Shown here piece by piece: positions 45,701-55,411 of a stretch of 64,000 nt of DNA. Every line of letters begins with the position of its first letter. The stretch's first letter is position 1. The stretch is from Adiantum capillus-veneris (taxonomy: Eukaryota; Streptophyta; Polypodiopsida; Polypodiales; Pteridaceae). The notes beneath the pieces were generated by a model that worked only from the letters and a program-made list of their open reading frames with translations, did no database searches and was not told the DNA's origin. The DNA is taken from the NCBI GenBank assembly GCA_014529385.2, contig CM043967.1, positions 132,672,682-132,736,681 of the forward strand. Reading direction: 5' to 3'. The translations under genes and the position numbers were made by a program.

Positions 45701-46788
45701 ACAACTGGAGGTTGTGTTTTAGTGACTGCAACACTACTCACAAGAGGTGGTGTGAAAGTGGAGGTGGCCACATAAGTAGACATACGCACTGCTGGTGTTG
45801 TAGTATGAACGTCCGAGATTTTGACATGTGATTCTGAGAAAGGTAGTGTTGGAAGCTACTCAGATGAATCTTTTTGTACCTTTGTCCTCTTGCGCAAGAT
45901 TCCTTTCCCTTTGGCCATTTTGGAACGTTCTTGCTCTTTTGGATCATCTTGAAGGGTGAGAACTGCTTTTGCATCTGTCTTTTGCTGCATAATCTGTACT
46001 ACCCAATACGTAATAGGCGCTGCATAGCAATTGAACCTTCCCGCTTTGCCTTTACGCTGAGTCCGAAAACGCTTTGCCCTGTCCTGTAGCGCTTTAAATA
46101 GCAAATTGTGAAATGGGTATGTCAGGCAATGATAGAGACAAAAAGGAGCATCGCATATTGCTGGAGAACCTGGAGAAGATGGAACCCCTGTTCTTTCAAG
46201 TGCTCGCAGTAAAAAATAATACTGTAACACTGAATACAGTTGCTGACTCCTGTGATAGTCTCGATGTGAGTCCAACAAAAGTTCCTGACAAGCATTCGCA
46301 GTTTCTTCTGGTGAGAGATTCGAGAAGGTTTTTGTTGCGGGCACAGGTGCCAGCACAGTGAATATTCCCATAGCCTGTCCTATATCCTCCGCTGTAAGTG
46401 TAGTATCATTTAGCTTTGGAAAAGTTAGCTAGAGGGAACATAGCTTGGCAGTAGAGATATTGGCAGACAAATCGGTCTGAGCCAAATTTTGAAGACCCAA
46501 GTGTATTAGTTTCTGCTAAGAGAACACATCCTTGAGTGCTGGATTGGGAGCCTGTAAATGATATATCATTATTAGAGGTACCTTGGAGAGGGCACCAGAC
46601 GGACGAGGCACCTAGAGAGTGGTGACCCTGTCAGCAGTGACTGACTGGGGCGACTCTTCCTCTGAAGATTCCTCTGAAAGATGCTCTGAACTAGGAGTGT
46701 AATCTGATTTGCTGTCAGAGCTATCCCCAGAGGTCGAGGACTCTTTCTTAGATTGGAGATGCTTTTCTTTATTGCGAGTTCTAACCAT
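42757..46788 (-). pseudogene. Long ORF3 of the A/F family (coiled-coil protein)
   Basis: About 1,340 residues from ATG at 46786-46788 (MVRTRNKEKHLQSKKES). I do not recognise it. The order is a Ser/Glu-rich N-terminus, a globular-looking part (46371-45856), a Thr/Pro/Val-rich linker, STTLTWAM and VIYQAIGA...APHQNDCLVL blocks that match ATTFTWAM and VIYGAL...PPSQND-LRL of the ORF3 at 171-2737, a Lys/Glu coiled coil, a Pro/Ser/Glu-rich stretch, two further coiled coils (44481-43789) and a C-terminal domain (43455-42757, FERY-free, ending DHVMVDMN). TAG stops at 46612, 46516, 46429 and 45856 fit CAG decay. Frame changes lie near 45640, 45400 and 45100. No membrane or enzyme motif is seen. It sits directly before PPT and LTR, so it belongs to a retrotransposon. 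Confidence 0.6.
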
Positions 46789-47044
46789 CTTTATCAAGTG
46801 TGCTTGAGAATCTATACTTATTGATGAGTCCCACTGTAGCAGGAGCAAAAGGGCGAGACCCTCTTCGGTACTGGATGACAGACTGAATAGAGTACCAAGG
46901 CTATAAAGGCTCTCTGCTTTTGGGGTTGGCTTTTTGCATGTAACACGTTCTCTCCTCTTCTTTGTTGCTTTTCGCAGGTAAAATATGCCCTTGGTGAGAA
47001 GTGAGAAACCGCCCAAATTGCGTTTCGCAGATCCGTGGCGCTTG

Positions 47045-47060
47045 TTTTTTTTTTTTTTTT
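47045..47060. repeat. Poly-T tract
   Basis: Sixteen T on the plus strand at the edge of the G-rich minisatellite; it would be a poly-A tail for a minus-strand transcript. Confidence 0.8.
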
Positions 47061-47600
47061 AAAGCGAAGGGCGAGGGGGGAGGGGAGGAAGGGCTAGGTC
47101 TAGGGACCAGGGCTAGAGGCTAGGGGCGAGGGCTAGGGCTAGGGACGAGGGGATGGACAAGGCGAGAGGGTGAGGGGGTCTAGGGCGAGAGGCGAGGGGC
47201 TAGGGGCGAGGGAGTGGTTGAGGACGAGGGGCTAGGGGGCAAGGGCGAGGGTGAGAGGGTGAGGGTCTAAGGGCGAGGGATAAGGGGGCGAGGGCGAGGG
47301 GCTAGGGGCGGGCTAGGGCGAGAGAAGAGGGGCTAGGGCGAGAGGGTGCGGGTCTATGGTCGAGGGGCTAGGGCGAGGAATAGGGGGTGAGGGGCTAGGG
47401 GCGAGCAAATAGGGGGTGAGGACGAGGGGCTAGGGATAAGTTAGGTCAAGGGCGAAGCAGGCCAAGGCTAGGGCGAGGGCGAGGGCGGGAGTAAGGTCAA
47501 GGCTAGGGCCTAGGGCGAGGGGATAGGGAAAGCACTAGGGCTAGGATTAGGGCTGGGGGTTGAGAGGATAGACAAAGTCGAGGGTAGAAAAATAAAGAGG
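47061..47600. repeat. G-rich minisatellite with telomere-like CTAGGG units
   Basis: About 540 bp built from variants of GGGCGAGGGGCTAGGG, with dozens of GGG runs on the plus strand and almost no such runs on the other. Some units read GGATTAGGGCTGGGGG, near plant telomere TTTAGGG but not the same. No coding sense. Confidence 0.9.
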
Positions 47601-48095
47601 GAGTTTTAACACGTAGGAACTATCCCAGAGATCTTAAAGATTTAGCGACAACCAATACACAGACTTGATTAATAGAAAGCATGGATAATTTTGAGGTATT
47701 GAGAAAGAATGAGCAGTGGATAGAACACGAATTACTTTCATAAATACCCCACTCAATGATACAAAGGCATTTATCCATATCAAAGAACTGTGATTCACTT
47801 GAGAGGCAAAAGGTGAGAAAAGGTACTGAGTCAAGGTATTGAGTCGAGACTGAGGGGATTTGGTTATGCGCAAGACTGACAGGGATTGAAGACAGAGAGA
47901 GTGAAGGATAGAGTTAATCCAAGTCTAGAATCAAACCTATGAGCTAAACAGATTCTGCAGAAGGAGAGGGTCTAAGAGATAAGATAAAACGGAACAGCAA
48001 GATGCAGAAGATAGTGATTCCGAGGCTATTTAAAGGTTTAGAGTCGGCGAAGCTCAACACTTGATTGTCACGCGGTTAGACCCTTGAGTGGCTTC
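47601..48095 (-). other. Non-coding DNA 3' of element E
   Basis: Follows the integrase stop of E on the minus strand. It has a TTTAAATAGCC block near 48035. It does not resemble E's LTR at 54412-54961, so E appears to be cut off or its 3' LTR replaced. Confidence 0.4.
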
Positions 48096-49274
48096 TTAAG
48101 CATGATAGCATTTGATCCGGGATCCATTGACTAAAGGCAGAGAAACTCCTTCGAGAGTGGCTAATTGTACAGCGCCGTGGGGTAGAATCTCCATCACCTT
48201 ATATGGTCCTTGCCATGCTGGGACCAACTTCTTTGCTTTTTTCAGAAACTTGGCCTGATAAAGTAGCACCAGTGCTCCTTGCGTTATTTGCGGCTTCCTG
48301 AGATGGCGATCATGCCAGGCTTTACGACGAAACTGTTCTGCTTCTAGAGCCAGTGAAGCCAAACCTCGGCTTTCCTCCAAAAGGAAAAGACGAGAGACTG
48401 ATGCCGACCCCAAATTTCCATTGGCATGAAGACTCCCCACTCGCGGGGATCCTGAGTTGAATTCAAAAGGTGCTATCACTTCCAACCCGAAAGCCAATTG
48501 AAATGGGGTGTGATTGGTTGTGGCTTTGAAAGAAGTTCGATAAGCCCAAAGTGTACCGTGGATAGCTTGAGCCCAAGTCGAGGGATGAAGATGACATGCT
48601 TTCCGCAGGAGTGCTATCAGAACCTTATTAGTGCTCTCTGCCTGCCCGTTTGCTCTAGGGTAATAGGAACAAGATTTTCTGTGAAAAATCTTGTAGTAGT
48701 TGGCCAGCAAGGTAGAAATTGTTTCATTCACAAAGTGACTACCCCTGTCACTGGTGATTTCCAATGGACATCCAAACCTGCACAAAATATTTTCGTAGAG
48801 AAACTTGGCTACCGTAGTGCCAGTGCAGTCCGTTGTTGCAAGTACCTTTGCCCACTTTGTTGCGTAGTCGGTAGCCACCAAGAGATACTTCCAATTTCCT
48901 GGTTGGGCAGAGGGAGTAATTGGGCCTACAAAATCTATGCCCCATCTCTCAAAGGGTTGCCATACCATAGAGACCTGCAGAGGGCGGTTTGACTGTTTTC
49001 TTGGTTTAGGGCCACAGCGCTGACATACATCACATATTTTTACATAGGCAATTTCATCGAGGAAAATATAGGGCCACCATAAGCCACACCGGAGAATCTT
49101 TTGTGCAGTAATATGGCCAGGGTAATGGCCACCCGTGGGACCACTATGGGCATCCTCTAAAATATACTCGACTTCATGAGGGGAGACACACCGCCTCAGA
49201 ACACCATCCTGCCCTGATTTGTATAGCTGGCCCCCAATGAGAGTGAAAGGCCTAGACTTCAGCAAAACAGGCAT
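48096..49274 (-). CDS. Integrase of element E
   Basis: 392 open codons: zinc finger with GGHYPGHITAQKIL and CDVCQRCG, catalytic core WGIDFVGPITP, TSDRGSHFVNE and NGQAESTNKVL, then a C-terminal WQGPYKVMEILPHGAVQL module ending RIKCYHA. It inserts the element's cDNA. It was part of a longer pol frame; the ATG is only the first Met, and the RNase H end overlaps in another frame. Confidence 0.92.
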   Translation of the reverse strand: MPVLLKSRPFTLIGGQLYKSGQDGVLRRCVSPHEVEYILEDAHSGPTGGHYPGHITAQKILRCGLWWPYIFLDEIAYVKICDVCQRCGPKPRKQSNRPLQVSMVWQPFERWGIDFVGPITPSAQPGNWKYLLVATDYATKWAKVLATTDCTGTTVAKFLYENILCRFGCPLEITSDRGSHFVNETISTLLANYYKIFHRKSCSYYPRANGQAESTNKVLIALLRKACHLHPSTWAQAIHGTLWAYRTSFKATTNHTPFQLAFGLEVIAPFEFNSGSPRVGSLHANGNLGSASVSRLFLLEESRGLASLALEAEQFRRKAWHDRHLRKPQITQGALVLLYQAKFLKKAKKLVPAWQGPYKVMEILPHGAVQLATLEGVSLPLVNGSRIKCYHA

Positions 49275-49980
49275 CTCTTCTGCAGGGGAGAAGCATTCTT
49301 TGGGTAGAGGCCACTAGAAAGCAGATGCAAAACATCGCCGTACCATTCCGGTGTGGTATCCACCTTAAAGAGACTGCTATCAGGAAAGTTGTCAGCAACC
49401 CTTGTTGCTTCTTCAACAGTGTGTACGCGAGAAAGGTGGTCGGCAAGGACACGATGTTTGCCGGGCCTGAGTACCACTTCGAAATTGAAGTCTTGAAATA
49501 AGAGTAGCCATCGCCATACTCTACCTGCAACCTGCGGCTTGTTGAGCAGATATCGCAGGGCATGGTGATGAGTAATAACTGTGAAGTGGACCCCTAATAA
49601 GTAGTGCCAAAATTTTTGCAGAGCATACACAATAGCTAAACCTTCCCTTTCTGTGGTGCTATAGTTGCACTCTGCCTTGGTGAGTAGGCGACTTGCATAG
49701 TGAACAGGGCGATCCAAGTTATATTCCTTACTAGGTTGAGTCAGCACCGCACCCACAGCCAGTTGACTGGCATCTGTATGCACATGAAAGGTGAGAGACC
49801 AATCAGGAGCTACTAAGATAGGCGCTTCAGTGAGTCGTTTTTTAAGGTATGCAAAAGCTTCAGCCTCTGCCTTTGACCATTGAAAGGGAACAACAGCACT
49901 GGTTAGGCGGGTCAATGGTTGAGCCACCTGTGCATACATGCGTATAAACCTGCGATGATACCCTGTGTGGCCTACAAAGC
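49259..49980 (-). pseudogene. RNase H of element E
   Basis: Shows FHVHTDASQLAVGAVLTQ, NYSTTEREGLAIVYALQKF and LADHLSR. It is joined to RT through VGHTGYHRRFIRMYAQVAQPL. A frameshift precedes integrase. Confidence 0.85.
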
Positions 49981-49981
49981 T

Positions 49982-51484
49982 CTATACCCCTTTTGGGTTG
50001 ATGGGAGGTGGTAACTTTAAGATTTCCACAATCTTCTTTGGGTCAGGCGCTAAACCTTTAGCAGACACCACATGGCCCAGAAGTGTGTCTTCAGTAACCA
50101 AAAAATGACATTTGTTAGGATTTAGCTTTAGGCGTGCCTCTCTGCACCTGAGGAAGACAGCAGAGAGCTGAGCGAGGTGTTCCTCTAGGTTTTCCACTGG
50201 GGTTGAACATTGAGCACCTGAGAAGGTCGAAAAATCGTCCATGAAGATGAGAAGATGATCCGTAAGCAGAGGACAAAAGATGAGATATACCGCCCTATTG
50301 AAAGAAGGTGGGGCATTTTTCAACCCAAAAGACATTTGAGTGTATATAAAAATACCCTAGGGAGTCACAAAGGCCGTTTTCAGCTGATCACCTGGATGGA
50401 TGCCCAATTGATTGTATCCACTAAACCCATCCATGAAACTGTACAATACATGCCCTGCTACATCTTCGAGCACACGCTCAGTGAAAGGTGTTGGGAAACC
50501 ATCTGGGATAGTTACCTTATTTAGAGCACGGTAATCGACGCACACACGGATTTTGTTGGATTGCTTCTTAGGCTCTATCACCATGGGTGATAACCACTCA
50601 TAGTGCTCCACAGGTACTATGATCCCTGCCTCTTGCATTTTTTCTAGCTCTGCCTTGACCACCTCAGCATACTTCGGGTTGAGCTTGTAAGCTCGGCCTC
50701 TTATTACAGGCTTAGCCCCTTCAACCAGAGGTATAGTGTGGACACCCAATTCTGGTGGAATCACCTCTAAATCCTTGTAGAACCAAGCAAAAACATCTTT
50801 AAAAGAGTGGATGAAAGAGACTACCTGATTGAGTAATGAGGGATGCTCCCATAACCAAGCTGCTAACAGTACGTGCTGAGGGTTGTCAGGATCTCCCAGG
50901 TTGACTTCTCTGACCGGGTCTGGGGGTGTAGCTGGAGAGGGTGCTTCTGAAGATGAGAGGTGAGCTGCCTCTTGGAGCTTCAAAATATCATGTGCAGGCA
51001 TTTGATCGATTGGAAACTCTGCATACTCTTCTTGTAACCATCCCTGTGGGAGCTCCTCGAAGGGTAAATCTTCAGATGTAGACGACATGAAAGAGTGCTT
51101 TTGAAGGGGGTCCGACTTGGGAGATGCTCCAGGAAGGGGGAAATCTTTGGTGAGTGCATGCAGAGGAGATTTATTCCCCCTTCGGTGATGTGTTATAGGT
51201 TCCCCAAGACCGAGGGCTTCCATCGGCTTGTCATTCGGCGCATGAGAATTCGGGGCTGACACACTTACTTCTTCGACTGTTGTACTGTCTGCTGTAGGAC
51301 TTTGGACATCAGTGTTCTCCTGAGGATTTTGAAGAGAGAGTGTTACTGGCGGCACAGGTATGTTTTGAGTAGAGACCATGTAGCATGGCATCGAAGTGGT
51401 AGCTTCCAACCACTGTAGCAGGTCCTCGTCAGACCCGTCAGGTGGGATGGGCTGCTCAGGGTCGGGGTTGGACTGTACTGCCAA
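49982..51484 (-). pseudogene. Reverse transcriptase of element E
   Basis: The N-terminal spacer is Pro/Ser-rich. RT signatures are SPMVIEPKK, RVCVDYRALNKVTIPDGFP, YSFMDGFSGYNQLGI, MSFGLKNAPPSFNRAV and LLIFMDDFS. A TAG at about 50357 stands where RTs have Trp (VTP-W-G). Another TAG at 49982-49984 stands where A and F have Gln (VQSF). Confidence 0.9.
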
Positions 51485-51559
51485 TCAGCTGTGCTGATCC
51501 ACTGGATCCATCCCTCCTTCAAGCCAGATTAGTTGCATTTGGGAGCCAGGAGTGTGTAT

Positions 51560-52389
51560 CTACATGGCGTCGTTTCCCGAATCATGAAGTGCCTTAGTAT
51601 GCCACAACCATGGTCTACCAATCAGCAAGGGAAATCCTCCCTCCACCTGAGGAAGACTGACCACCACAAAATCCAAGCTAAATGTGAAGTCTTGTACCTT
51701 CAAAGGCACCTTCTCTACTATGCCCACAGGATAGACTGTCCTCTGGTCTGCGAATGTAACAGTGAACGGAGCAGGGCGAGTAGGCTGCAGACCTAAGGCT
51801 GACATGGTAAATTCAGGCATCAGATTGATTCACCATCCACTATGACGCCTGATAATGACTGCCCAAGAATAGATACAGTAAGACGTGGACTTTTATAGTC
51901 GGTGTGGGGAGTAGCTGGATATGAAATCATGTAGGACTCCAGGGGCTGCACAGGTAGGTGCCCGCCACTAGGCCCTATACCAAGGTACAAAGATTGAATT
52001 ATTGAGAGGGTGTCACTTCTAAGAGTTGCATCTAGCCGAAGCATCTCATAAAGAGATACTTGCTGAAAGGTGTTCTTCAAGATTGCTTCCGCAGTGGGCC
52101 TAGCTTCTACAACCTGGGCCTCCTCGAAAACTTTGACCTGTTGCAAGTCAGCTACTGCTACCAGGAAGGCTCCATCAATGTCCGAAAGTGTAGAGATTGG
52201 CCTATTCTTTGCACCATTTACGGGTGCGACATTTTGAACAGGTTGCTGAAGTGTTGGACCTGATGGTCCAGTTGGCAAACTTAAACCCAGGGCTGCTCTT
52301 TGTGCTCGAGTGAGCACCCCAGTAGGCTCTACTGCTTGTTGTGGCTGAACTGTATGTGTAGCAGGTGCTGGCTGAGGGGTGGTGTTCAC
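51560..52389 (-). pseudogene. Protease region of element E
   Basis: Reads VSILGQSLSGVIVDGESI, a frameshift, then LMPEFTMSALGL and LLIGRPWLWHTKAL. The active-site triad reads Asp-Gly-Glu rather than Asp-Ser/Thr-Gly, so this copy is probably inactive or of a variant class. Upstream is a Gln/Pro-rich gag-protease linker. Confidence 0.65.
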
Positions 52390-52470
52390 TGTGATTAGAT
52401 TGATTTTCGGGAATGTAAAATCTTGTTGATTTTGATTTGGGCTTGAAGATGAGGATGCCCTTTGTTTGGG

Positions 52471-52987
52471 TCAATCTTTACTGCAGTGGTCCTTAGACTC
52501 CGGACAATGTCTGCAAGGAGGAGACCCTTCAGGTAAAGGACACTTACTTTGGTAATGCCCATATTCGCCGCATCTGTAGCATAGGATTGGCCGATTTGAT
52601 GGGAGGAAACGAGGGACGAGGTGGTCGCTGCTCTTGTTGTTGCATGGTGCTGGAGGCTGAGGTGTAGAAACTTTGGGGAATTGAGGGAGTACTGGCATGA
52701 TAAAAACTGTGGGGTGCAAAGTTGTTGTGCATACCTTGCTGCATAGGGGGTGTTGTCAGCAGAGGAGGCAACGGGTTTTGATGGCCGTAGGGTGAGACCA
52801 TGTTGGATGCAGGTGCTAGCCCTTGTTGGAGAGAAGGACCTAGATTTTGTTGTATTTGCCGCAATCCTTTGATATAGTAACAATCCTTATCTTCGTGCCC
52901 AGATTTTTCGCAGAAGTGGCAATAAGCCCGAAGGGGACAGTCCTGTGGAGGATGTCCAGGAGAGCAACAAGAGCTGCACCATACCAT
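52471..52987 (-). pseudogene. Nucleocapsid of element E with four zinc knuckles
   Basis: Two knuckles at the start (CSSCCSPGHPPQDC and CHFCEKSGHEDKDC), a Gln/Pro-rich linker, then in a shifted frame CYRCGEYGHYQSKC and CRHCPESKDHC. Four knuckles is more than the usual one or two. Confidence 0.75.
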
Positions 52988-53232
52988 AGCTTTGGTCTCC
53001 TGCTGAGACCGAAGCTCTTCTAGTTCTCTTTTGATTTTATCGAAAGCCTCCAGGTGCGATGGTTTCTCTTGTCTCAGAGAGATTGATTTCTCTTCTTGGA
53101 TGGCTCGTTGTAGTTTGAGGGCTTCGAGTCCTGCGCAAGGAAGTCAAAGGATCAGCTGGACTTCCTTCGGAGAACACAGAGGGAGTATCTATGTGAGGAG
53201 AGTTGTTGAACAGCTTCGTAGCCCCCTCTATT

Positions 53233-54000
53233 CTAGTAGCAGCTGCGATGAATCCTCCCGAGTGGCGTCAGGTCGGAGGCTCTCCCAGAGTTTTTGCTGA
53301 GAGGTTTTGGAAGCGCGTTCTCCACCCACTTCTTAACCATGAATTCACCGGGTTGCTGGGGAAGCTTGGCAACCAGAGACTTGGTTTTGGTCATAAGCTC
53401 TGCAAAAGTCTCCTCTAGCTGGAGCACCATGTTGGCCAACTCATCCAACACTTTCTCTTGGTAGTCGCCCGGCCTGAAAGCTGCATAGAACTGTTGTCTT
53501 AAGTCTGCCCAAGTTGCAAAATGATTCTTTGCAAACTGGCTATACCATTTGTCTGCTAAGCTGTCCAAGGTGGAAGGAAAAAGTACTAGATAAGCATCTT
53601 CCCTGTTAAGACCACGTCCTCTACAGAGAGATACGAACCTCCGTGCATGGTCGTCCGCATCTTCCAAGGAGAGTCCTTTGAAGGTGGGGAACTTGATGTT
53701 TACCTTGGCCAACACGCTAGCCAACGCCTCCATGGCCCCTTGTTGCAGCAGAATAGGAGAGAGCTTTACTGGAGAAGGTGATCTGGAAGATGTGGAACCT
53801 GATGAAGGAATGGGGAATGAAGGAATGGGAGATGAAGGAATGGGGGATGGCGTATGTGGAGGTAAGGTTGATGAGGTTAATGGACTTCTACTAGATACCA
53901 CCGGGCGTCTTCTATTATAGTGCTTCAGAGGACTTAGTAGTGCGCTTTGACGCTTAACTGACCGCCTTGTATGTGTCATGCAGTGAACAGTGAAGAGCAC
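53233..54000 (-). pseudogene. Gag (capsid) of element E
   Basis: The capsid domain shows FKGLSLEDADDHARRFVSLC, SLADKWYSQFAKNHFATWAD and LRQQFYAAFRPGDYQEKV, the standard gag pattern. The N-terminus is Ser/Pro-rich with PIPS repeats (about 53800-53870). It continues out of frame towards the zinc knuckles. Confidence 0.85.
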
Positions 54001-54197
54001 AGGTCTAACACAGAAAAGGTGAGGATATGACTAGACCACCTGGTCCAGGACCAATCACTAGACCACCTAGCAGGACGAGGAGGGCTGGACTAGGGAGAGC
54101 ACAGGTCTAACATAGAACAGGTGAGGATATGACTAGACCACCTGGTCCAGGACCAGTGACTAGACCACCTAGCAGGATGAGGAGGGCTGGACCAGGG
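53994..54197. repeat. 102-bp tandem duplication in the leader of element E
   Basis: Copies at 53994-54095 and 54096-54197 share AGAGCACAGGTCTAAC and CTAGACCACCTGGTCCAGGA and differ at only a few bases. Further GGACCAGG-type fragments follow to about 54300. Confidence 0.9.
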
Positions 54198-54390
54198 TGA
54201 GGACTAGACCATCATCCAAGACCAAGGACCAAGGGCGAGGACTAGGACGAGAACCGGGACCTGGACCAGAGCGAGAGAGGACCAGACCAGACTTGCAGAC
54301 TATCTACACAGTGTAAGCAAGTGTGCAAAGCCAGGTAACAACCGATTAGCTTCACGATTCTATCCCCACAAGAGTGAGACTTCCTTTGAG

Positions 54391-54408
54391 GTCCCACCGT
54401 GATCGCCA
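54391..54408 (-). promoter_or_regulatory. Primer binding site of element E
   Basis: The minus strand reads TGGCGATCACGGTGGGAC three bases inside the LTR. The tRNA is not assigned. Confidence 0.75.
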
Positions 54409-54411
54409 AAA

Positions 54412-54961
54412 TGAGAGCACCTGTAGCGTGGATAACATGTCGTGCTCTCTACAGTGGGTGGTCCTCAATGCAATGTGCGTGAAAATCTCACTCAAACAGA
54501 CTGAATCTCCATCAAACAGATGAACAGAAAGGAAACAATAGACTTCAACAGAGCTCTCAAAGACACAACAGCAGACCATAACATATGACTTGACTATCTC
54601 AAAGACTGATACAGACTCTGGCGTGGCAGCACACTCAGCTCCAACCCAGGACTCTCAGGTACAATGGGGGTGTCGAGGCTTAGATGTGTCGGGATGGTGC
54701 AGACGCTCTGTGTAAAGACCCACTCTAGACGACTACTACGTACAAAGATAATGCCACTGGCCCAAAACGACTACTCACATGTACAATCATCAAGAGCCAC
54801 CAACGGCTCATAAAGAACATCATCTAAGTCTATCCCCACTGGGTGGCGGTGGTGACCCGGCCACGATGTCCACTAGACCACCCTGCCACGTGTCTCTGCT
54901 CAAGTGTGAACCGACCAGACCAAAGACCAACTGACCAAAGCCCAACTGTAAACTACTGTCA
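54412..54961 (-). mobile_element. 5' LTR of element E
   Basis: 550 bp from TGAGAGC to CTGTCA, next to the PBS. It has no partner in the window. Confidence 0.7.
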
Positions 54962-55411
54962 TATGAAAGTGAAAGTGACACTGTAGCAGGCTACAATCTC
55001 CTTGGTGATCTGGACCTCCATCACTTCATTATCCATGCCTGTCACTCTGCAGGTTCCATCTTCTTGGATAGTCTCAATTAGGTGTTGTACCCTCTTGAAA
55101 TCTATCCCCAATGGTGGTAGTGAGACAAAGTTCCACAAGCCAAAATTTTTGAGCCATGACCTTTGCGGTGATCTTTTCAGGTAATTTTCAGCCTCCTTGG
55201 GGATTATCACTGTATCCACTAAATTTACTTTGTCATCCACATATGAACCTTGATAGATTTGAAAGGCTGCTGCCTGTTGCACGTTTGCAGGTATCCAGGT
55301 GGCCGCTGGCTTTAGTAAATTGGGTAGAAGTGCATAGGGTATTGCACCTTCCGTTGCCAGGTTCTTGCCTTTTCTTTTTCTCGGAGAAGCATCCATGGAT
55401 CCTGTATTCAC
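54962..55411 (-). pseudogene. ORF3 N-terminal fragment of element F
   Basis: The frame from ATG at 55411 continues through the E boundary to a stop at 54959. It matches the N-terminal domain of A's ORF3: FQIYQGSYVDDKVNLV for KIYQGVFKDTEGNVI, PPLGIDFKRVQHLIETIQED for PAGIDIKRVWELVTTIKED, and CRVT for ARVT. The similarity ends at about the E junction, so E truncates it. No function is known. Confidence 0.65.

Larger units (their letters stand above)
48096..54961 (-). mobile_element. Element E: Ty3/gypsy, 3' LTR not found
   Basis: 5' LTR 54412-54961 (TGAGAGC...CTGTCA on the plus strand), PBS, leader with a 102-bp duplication, gag, protease, RT (FMDD at 50234-50245), RNase H and integrase in order. 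It separates the ORF3 fragment at 54962 from the left part of the window. Several frameshifts and stops. It is a different gypsy lineage from A/F and C. Confidence 0.85.

Noticed and set aside
47061-47600. True telomere
   Set aside because: The units are irregular and differ from TTTAGGG, and the array is internal between transposons.
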